Assembly (NCBI GenBank): GCA_030248225.1
Contig: JASANE010003235.1
Span: 16,340 to 80,339, forward strand
Length of the DNA: 64,000 nucleotides
Origin: Trileptium ribeirensis
Taxonomy: Eukaryota > Nematoda > Enoplea > Enoplida > Thoracostomopsidae
Reading direction: 5' to 3'
The position numbers and the translations under genes were made by a program. Shown here in pieces: positions 58,118-64,000 of the stretch. The notes under the pieces are model-generated. The model did no database searches, was not told the origin of the DNA, and worked only from the letters and a program-made list of their open reading frames with translations. Each line of letters starts with the position of its first letter. The first letter of the stretch is position 1.

Positions 58118-58639
58118 CTGAGTAGACCAGCCGTGCCACGCTCGCTGGACAAACGTGGTCAAGCAGCAGATGTGGCGATTCAGAGATCTAGTTCGTCCGT
58201 AAAGTCTCGTTTTTGGCTTCCGTAAAGGATGTCTTAGTTTACAGCGTGTATTACGGGCATTAATAGTTCGTTTACGAGTTCTAGAATCCATACTTTGGTC
58301 AGACTCAAATCCTGTATTCGGCATTACTGTCTAAAATGCAGAAGTCTGCAAAAGAAACATACTCCACAAAAGCCGTAGATATACGAAGTGTTTACAGGTG
58401 TACGGAGCTGGAAAAATCTGTGATATAAGTAACTGGGGTTGTCAGTGTTACACATTGATTAGCCTTAACATAATCCTAATTACACTGTCCTACTGGGTTG
58501 AGTGTTCCGCTTAGGGTCTAGTGTGGTCTGAGTGGGGAATGAGACGTTTCTCGGTCATAATACAAGCCGCTACAAACAGGAAGTCTAAGTAAAATCCTAA
58601 CACAGTAATGGCACACCAAGGCTACAAAGCGGCATCACA

Positions 58640-59090
58640 ACCCCCCTGTGTGGTAAGGAGTTGATGAACCATATTTCTATGATGTAACACATTTCTTCAC
58701 ATGCTATTTCTAGCAAAAGGTCGATGAACCACATTCGGTCCCACAGCGGCCCACTAAGTGGTCCCACAAAAAAGTCAGTAAGGTAGATCTCGATAAGATG
58801 ATTCTCTATGGTGGTTCAAATATTTCGATGCGAAGCTGTGTTTCAAGATATGGGCTGCAATAGACTGTTACACGCATGGCAAAGAACCCCTAAAAACCTG
58901 TTTTAATGCCCCGAAGATGAGGTCGGAGTTTTTTTGGTCACTTTTGCTATCGAATAAAAAATTACCGAAATCCATCCATCCGAAGATAAGTTACGAATGA
59001 CAGAAACAAACAAAAAATGATATTTTCACGATTTTACCTTAGCGCGTTCATTGGAAATTTCGCTCGCTTCGCTAGCTCCGTTTCAATTGT
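58640..59090 (+). repeat. Dispersed repeat family R1, copy 3 (3' part)
   Basis: Matches the 3' half of R1 copies 1 and 2 ('aaaaggtcgatgaacc', 'gatctcgataagatgattct', 'cttttgctatcga', 'attttcacgatttt', 'ttcgctcgcttcgctagctc'). It abuts the left arm of a long inverted repeat at 59090. Confidence 0.7.
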
Positions 59091-59275
59091 TATTTTATGA
59101 TAAACGGATGGGGATAGGGATGGACTGGGAACTTATGACGGCTATCGGCATTTAAATGTGGAAGGGATTCGTCACCGAAGATTGATTGGAACGAGGTGTG
59201 GCCAGTAGTATGCCGGTGGGACAACGAATATAGCAGGCGTTCCTTTGGTTTGCGACCTATGTTTTGCGAGGAGGC
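59090..59275 (+). repeat. Left arm of a long-range inverted repeat
   Basis: Inverted partner of 62945-63145. Shared sequence includes 'ttatgacggctatcgg', 'gggattcgtcacc' followed by 'gaagatt', and 'gaggtgtggccagtagtatg'. Confidence 0.85.
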
Positions 59276-60399
59276 GCAACTACTTCTACGCACTCATGGT
59301 TCAGAGATTTGAGAACCAAAGACTCGAATAGGAAGGTTTATCTAAAATCGGTTACCAAGTACACGATTTCACGGCACAATTATTGTTAAGTAGCGCCAAG
59401 TTATGAGCACCGGGATTTTACTCCTCGTTTTGTATTGCTCTGCTAAAAATGTGGCTCTACTGGCGCTTCTTTCACTCTATTTTATTACCCCTTACGATTT
59501 AGGTTATCTAATATTTTATTAGTTGTGTTGTGACGTTAATACAGAATGCCCCAAACGGAAACAAAATTCTATTACAGTCACCCTACACGCGAACGAGATG
59601 CGCGCAGTGTTATATTATGAACTGGGTTGTGACGAACGTACACCGCCCCAGTTGGAACTTTGTCTCTCTCACTCCTCCGGGATTCGAACGGAATGCACAA
59701 CAGGTGGTTATGAGGAGAGAAGGGATCTCAAGATCGGTCGTTCGATCCACGCCGCTTACTCGCCCCAATTTACTCATGGAGTTAACCCCTGTACTATAAT
59801 CGCCCCGATAATTCTCACTCGACACAAGGCCGATGATTGACTATATATATTTTCTAGTAATATATATGCCACTATACTTTGACCCTACGGCTTAATTTTT
59901 TAAGTCAGCTCTCTTCATTTTATTAGGAAAATAACATTACTAGGTTACAACGTAATACGGTATTAGTTTACCTATATGTGAAGTACCTATTATTCCTGGA
60001 ACCAAGCACACAGTCTTGGAAACCGAAAACCATAAATCATAAGCAATACACTCCAAAATTAACTCCAGTCATGCAGTTCTCCAGTCGTGAGTTTTACGCG
60101 ACCAAGAAGTTTAACATGACGTTTTGTAAATACAGGAACGAAAGGATAAATACATTCATTAATAAGTGTAGAAAGTGTAAAAAAAGTGTAAAAAGAATAT
60201 AGTAGATCATCGCATTTGTAAGAATTAAGGAAACGTGGAATACCCGCAAAATTGGCTTTAGAAAAATAGCGACCAATTGACGCAGTAAGGATGGGTTCGC
60301 CAATGAAGGGGGCAAAAATATCGTGGAATATGAAATGATCAGAAGTAGCCAAGGGACTAACCCATCAATATAAGACATTAAGTTAGGTTCATTTCAAAA

Positions 60400-60990
60400 T
60401 TAGTCAAGTTTATATCCAAAAATGTCAGTGGAATCATTTACGATTTGGTGAAAGCCGTGACCTAGAAAAAAATGGAAAAATCTATCACAATTAGATAGAT
60501 TGTCAGGAGATTGACAATTATCCCAATCTATACTTGGATAATTTAAGTCGCCTATGACTGCAACTGAAAGGTTTTTTACACAAAAGTAATTAAGAAAGGT
60601 CAAGATATGGTTTGTCGAGTCATAACAAATTGGCGTGGGCGATCTATATATAAAAACAAACGTTTCTTTTGATTAAAAGCTTGATCTCTTAAACCAAAAA
60701 TCAATTATCAAGACTTCAAAAAGTTATTAGCCTCTTGGTTGAAAACTAAAAATTTCAATTTATTAGGAATCAAACAAGCTCCACGGCCACCATGATAAGA
60801 TCTGTCACTACGCACTAATACATGAGTTTGAAGAACAGAACCAAAAACATGGTCACTTATATCTGGTCCAAACCATGTTTCAGTAAACAGAAAAATAGTA
60901 TTTATATTGCGTTTATAAAATTAAATGAAATCAACAATTTTATTTATTAAAGAATTAGCATTAATTAAAAAAACAAGGCATGTGAAATTG
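60400..60990 (-). pseudogene. LINE endonuclease domain
   Basis: Motifs in order: LINANSLINK (start of the domain), LFTETWFGPDISDH (the catalytic Glu in ETW), VRSDRSYHGGRGAC, then GDLNYPSIDWDN and HGFHQIVNDSTD. These are characteristic of the APE-type endonuclease of CR1/L2-like LINEs. Frame changes and stops occur, and part of the region before the GDLNYPS motif is degraded. Confidence 0.82.
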
Positions 60991-61022
60991 ATCCGTAATT
61001 TTCTGCTCAGAAATGATCAGTT

Positions 61023-61580
61023 TCACTGACTACGAGAAGTATTGTTCCTTGAACGCGGTATTATCTCGCCATTTTTGATAATAACATATTCACCATTTTC
61101 GCGCAGAACCTTTAATACGTCCCTTAATTTACGGTCTTTTTCCGTGAGATCAAGGCGAACAAAAGGTTTAAGTCGATTGCTTTGGATTTTCGGATAGTTT
61201 GCAAATAACTGAATACTTCGCCGTAAGAATTTCGTTCGTTCAGTAGCCCAGCCAGGACGAAAACAGAGCTTAATTATACGTGGACTACCAAAAACCAAAG
61301 AACCGTCGAGATACGTAGTTTCAATTGCACTTTTTATCAATATTAAGTTTATCACAATAATTCTGTATTATGTGTAAATATTTACTGCTTTGATCGGTCT
61401 TAGGTTGTTCAGTTTCGGGCATACCAACGATGAAAAAATTACGTTTCTTTTCGCGCTTTTCTCACAATTATTTCATTGAGCCAACAGCTCTTTTAGCAGT
61501 AGACTTTGTGCAAATTTCCACGATTTTAGAAATACCATCGCTTGACAAACCATCGACATCACGAGTCCAGCTGCTCTGTT
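61023..61580 (-). pseudogene. LINE ORF1 core, frameshifted
   Basis: One frame reads DVDGLSSDGISKIVEIC (helical). After a break comes KREKKRNFFIVGMPETEQPK. After a further shift comes the intact end FGSPRIIKLCFRPGWATERT, then RPG..FLRR and VRLDLTEKDRKLRDVLKVLR with NGEYVIIKNGEIIPRS. This is the RRM-like plus C-terminal arrangement of LINE ORF1 nucleic-acid-binding proteins. Confidence 0.75.
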
Positions 61581-61600
61581 CTTGAAAAAAGAATAGTTTT

Positions 61601-61837
61601 TTACGAAGATTTTACAGCTAACTCTGAATGTTTATCTTGAGATAATGTCGGTTTGAAAAGCTTACACACATAACACGCAGGCTTGTCACAAATTAATTCA
61701 TCGAGCTCAAACAATGGCAAACTAAGGCAGCGATAGTGTATAAATCCGTTACAAATATCACATTCGACCATAGCTGCTGAATCATCAGATGAGCACCAAC
61801 AGCCTTTACGTGACTTTGAAGTACGTGCACAAGTCAT
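61601..61837 (-). pseudogene. LINE ORF1 N-terminus: PHD-type zinc finger
   Basis: From MTCARTSKSRKG on, with the ordered zinc ligands Cys-x-Cys (CWC), Cys-x2-Cys (CDIC), His-x3-Cys (HYRC) and Cys..Cys-x2-Cys (KPACYVC). This is the C4HC3 pattern of a PHD finger, about 50 residues long. It ends in a stop at 61601 in this frame. ORF1 continues in other frames downstream, so I treat it as broken, not as a separate chromatin-reader gene. Confidence 0.8.
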
Positions 61838-62944
61838 TTTAACCGAAAACAATGTTTGACCCAGAAAATAATATATACCTATTTTGATCTGACGGGGGGT
61901 TAGGAATAATTTTGCGGTTTTGGTCGGGTTAGGTCCCAAAACCCCACTGGGTAGCCTGGGGACACCAGACATCAATATTTAATACTGTTATGTGTCGGGA
62001 TTTGAATGGGGGTGATGATGAATGGGACCTAAATGGGGGTTATGAAACACAACCGTAACTGATATGTGAAGCTACCCTACTAGCGGTATGTATGTAACCG
62101 ATTTCGAATTAACAATAACAATAGTGAATATTGTCGTATTCTTCACTCAAATCATATAACAGAAGTTAAGCCGCCACAAAATAACATGAACCTTTGAATC
62201 TTCACTTAATGTTTAGTTTAGCTACCATATACTTAGCTTCCTTCTTCTTTCAGTTTAGTTGGGTTGCAGTTCTTGTTTAATTACATGGGTTTTTTGTCTG
62301 GAGATTTTACAGGTCGCATTAGACTTCGAAAACGGACGTAACATAACAAAGAACAAAATTTAAGGATTTAGGATAAGTAGTGGGATAGGGTGATAGAATT
62401 ACCTTATAGACTAGGCATCATATGTTGCGGTGACACTATGTTCGGGTGCCTCGCAAGCGACTTTTAAATGTGGTGACAGTGCTGGCAGTGACGACTCTGT
62501 CGGGGAGGGTTCTAATGACGAATCACCCTCCAGTTGAATGAATGGATTCTAACATTGGTGCGGGCATATTTCACAGCTAGTTTCATACTGCTACCGCGGA
62601 GATGGCGGGTTTGCCAGCGAGTAAATAGAGTGTCCGATTCCAGTATAGTCATCGTGTGTATGATCTTGTACGAATAGACGAGGCCAATCGTCTGGCGTCG
62701 TTGTGCTAGCGTTGAATACGGTTGAAAGAAAATACGGTACTAAAGGACAGTGCTGCGGCTTTTCATACGAGTACTAAGAATAGTGCTACGAGGTTAATAC
62801 GGTGATACAAAATAGTACCGCAAGTGATACACGGGTGTGACATTACTACTTTAGTATTTTATAACTTGATAATAAACGTTCCTTTTGCGTATCTATTGCT
62901 CATTTGTCTGGAAATCGAGTGATTAGAGCTGAGCAGGTCTCACG

Positions 62945-63145
62945 CGGCATCGCAAAACAAAGGGCACTACTACCGTTCAAGAAACGAAAGACGCGCGCCA
63001 TAATGACGTCCCACCGCCATACTACTGGCCACACCTCGGACCACACAATCTTCTGGTGACGAATCCCATCCCTTTTTAATTACCGATAGCCGTCATAAAG
63101 AAAAATCCCATTCAACCCCAACCTCCATTCAAATCATAAAATATA
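62945..63145 (-). repeat. Right arm of a long-range inverted repeat
   Basis: Inverted partner of 59090-59275, with 'gtcccaccgccatactactg', 'gccacacctcgga', 'ggtgacgaatccc' and 'ccgatagccgtcata'. The arms enclose about 3.7 kb containing the CR1-like LINE remnant. Confidence 0.85.
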
Positions 63146-63424
63146 GCAATTATAAAGAGCTTGGAGGGACCCAGATCGCTTATATTGCTGCCAGGCTTGT
63201 TTATATAATAATATATAATAAAAATTGTGAAAAACCTAATTTTTGGTTTTTTGCGCGAGTTTTTGTTGGTTTTTTGGGCATGTTTTTGCTGATTTTTTGA
63301 GCGAGTTTTTGGTTATTTTGGATTGGTTAGCCACCTTTGGGACCGAAAAACCCTGTTTCGGCTGGGAAACCTCAACTAGTATAACATGCATACTTAATAT
63401 ATTTAACTCGTCTATTAGCTACGT

Positions 63425-64000
63425 ATTTCTAATTATATAATATATATAATTATATAATATAATGGTCTCTTTAATAATATATATTTTAAGCATTATTTAT
63501 TCGTAATTTTGTACTGCTTTACCGTTATTATCACAAATTCTACTAATTCAAAATCCCTTTTTCTTTTCCTCAAGTTTCCCGTTAAAACTTCCTTATACTT
63601 CTTTTTCCAAAAATTCCCAATATGCTTTCCATGTCCCGCAATGTTTAAAAATTCTCCCATTTCACCTTCCATTCCTATTAAATTCAAAATTACTCGTCCA
63701 CTATCCTAAAACCATTTATTTTTCCTTTTCCAACCATTTTCCCTTTTGTATCTCTTTATAATACCTTCCTCCTACGTTTCAAAAATTTTCCTCCTAAATT
63801 ATCTTTTTTAATTTTATTATAAACAATTTACCCAAATTTCCTTTCTTTTCTAACATTCCTTCCCCAAAAATCTCCCTTTTTAATATTTTTCATATCCTTT
63901 CCTTTTCTCACTACGGCTAATTTTCTTCTCTTTTTTCCACCTAGATTTCTCGTTTTCCCCATATTACTAAACAACTATAATATTCTTCTTTCCTTCCTTC
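63425..64000. repeat. TA-rich tract then pyrimidine-rich low complexity
   Basis: The stretch 63430-63485 is TA-rich. From about 63525 to the window end, CT-rich words (TTTCCC, CCTTTTC, TTTTCC) dominate. The complement resembles the GGGAAA/GGAAAA array at 23515-24965, in opposite orientation. Confidence 0.7.

Larger units (their letters stand above)
60059..61840 (-). mobile_element. Decayed CR1-like LINE (ORF1 with PHD finger, endonuclease; no RT)
   Basis: In gene order on the - strand: a PHD-type zinc finger with an ORF1 start (61837-61601), an ORF1 core (61580-61023), an apurinic-type endonuclease (about 60990-60400) and the linker that precedes reverse transcriptase (60378-60059). Frameshifts break both ORFs. 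The reverse transcriptase and 3' end are absent, so this copy lost its 3' part rather than its 5' end. PHD fingers in ORF1 are known from CR1-like LINEs. Confidence 0.85.

Noticed and set aside
59640..59790. tRNA-like B-box sequences on both strands (gattcgaac at about 59682, gttcgatcc at about 59741)
   Set aside because: Neither stretch folds into a cloverleaf: T stems mismatch and no matching acceptor stem is found. They could be SINE debris, but I could not define ends.
61601..61837. Host PHD-finger chromatin protein
   Set aside because: The finger is immediately followed, on the same strand, by LINE ORF1 and endonuclease sequences, which explains it as retrotransposon ORF1.

Overview
The window looks like part of an AT-rich invertebrate animal genome. 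Genes are few and split by long introns, protein-coding exons are flanked by GT..AG sites, and most of the DNA is transposon debris and tandem repeats of many unit sizes. There are no bacterial signs such as operons or dense ORFs. I cannot name the taxon with confidence.

Three genes can be identified by reading the protein across splice sites. (1) MECR, mitochondrial trans-2-enoyl-CoA reductase, + strand, two exons at 15398-15740 and 19944-20683, separated by a 4.2 kb intron that carries a seven-copy 200-bp satellite. (2) METTL26 (UPF0585/DUF938 methyltransferase-like), + strand, a single exon at 32314-32940. (3) BROX, the BRO1-domain ESCRT-associated protein, - strand, in at least eight short exons from 55724 down to 43006. 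No single exon is a long ORF, so this gene is easy to miss. Its C-terminal exons (about 41639 downwards) are only tentative. A fourth, unidentified + strand gene is suggested by phased exon-like segments between 35289 and 40095. It would converge on the 3' end of BROX.

Layout: 1-15 kb is repeats only (dispersed families, a nested MITE cluster at 8.6-9.4 kb, a foldback element built from tandem modules at 10.26-11.65 kb, a hAT-like MITE at 13.9 kb). 15.4-20.9 kb is MECR. 21-32 kb is repeats: a 51-bp array with three-unit higher-order structure, 1.4 kb of purine-rich GGGAAA sequence, a 0.9 kb inverted repeat, a three-copy segmental repeat with a GC-rich insert, and a 20-bp array just upstream of METTL26. 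33.4-33.9 kb is a LINE fragment. 35-40 kb is the unidentified + gene. 41-55.7 kb is BROX, with a tRNA-derived SINE in intron 1. 56-64 kb holds another LINE tail, dispersed repeats and a decayed CR1-like LINE with a PHD-finger ORF1 and endonuclease, lying between two long inverted repeats.

The identified genes do not form a pathway: mitochondrial fatty acid synthesis, a putative methyltransferase, and ESCRT/nuclear envelope function.
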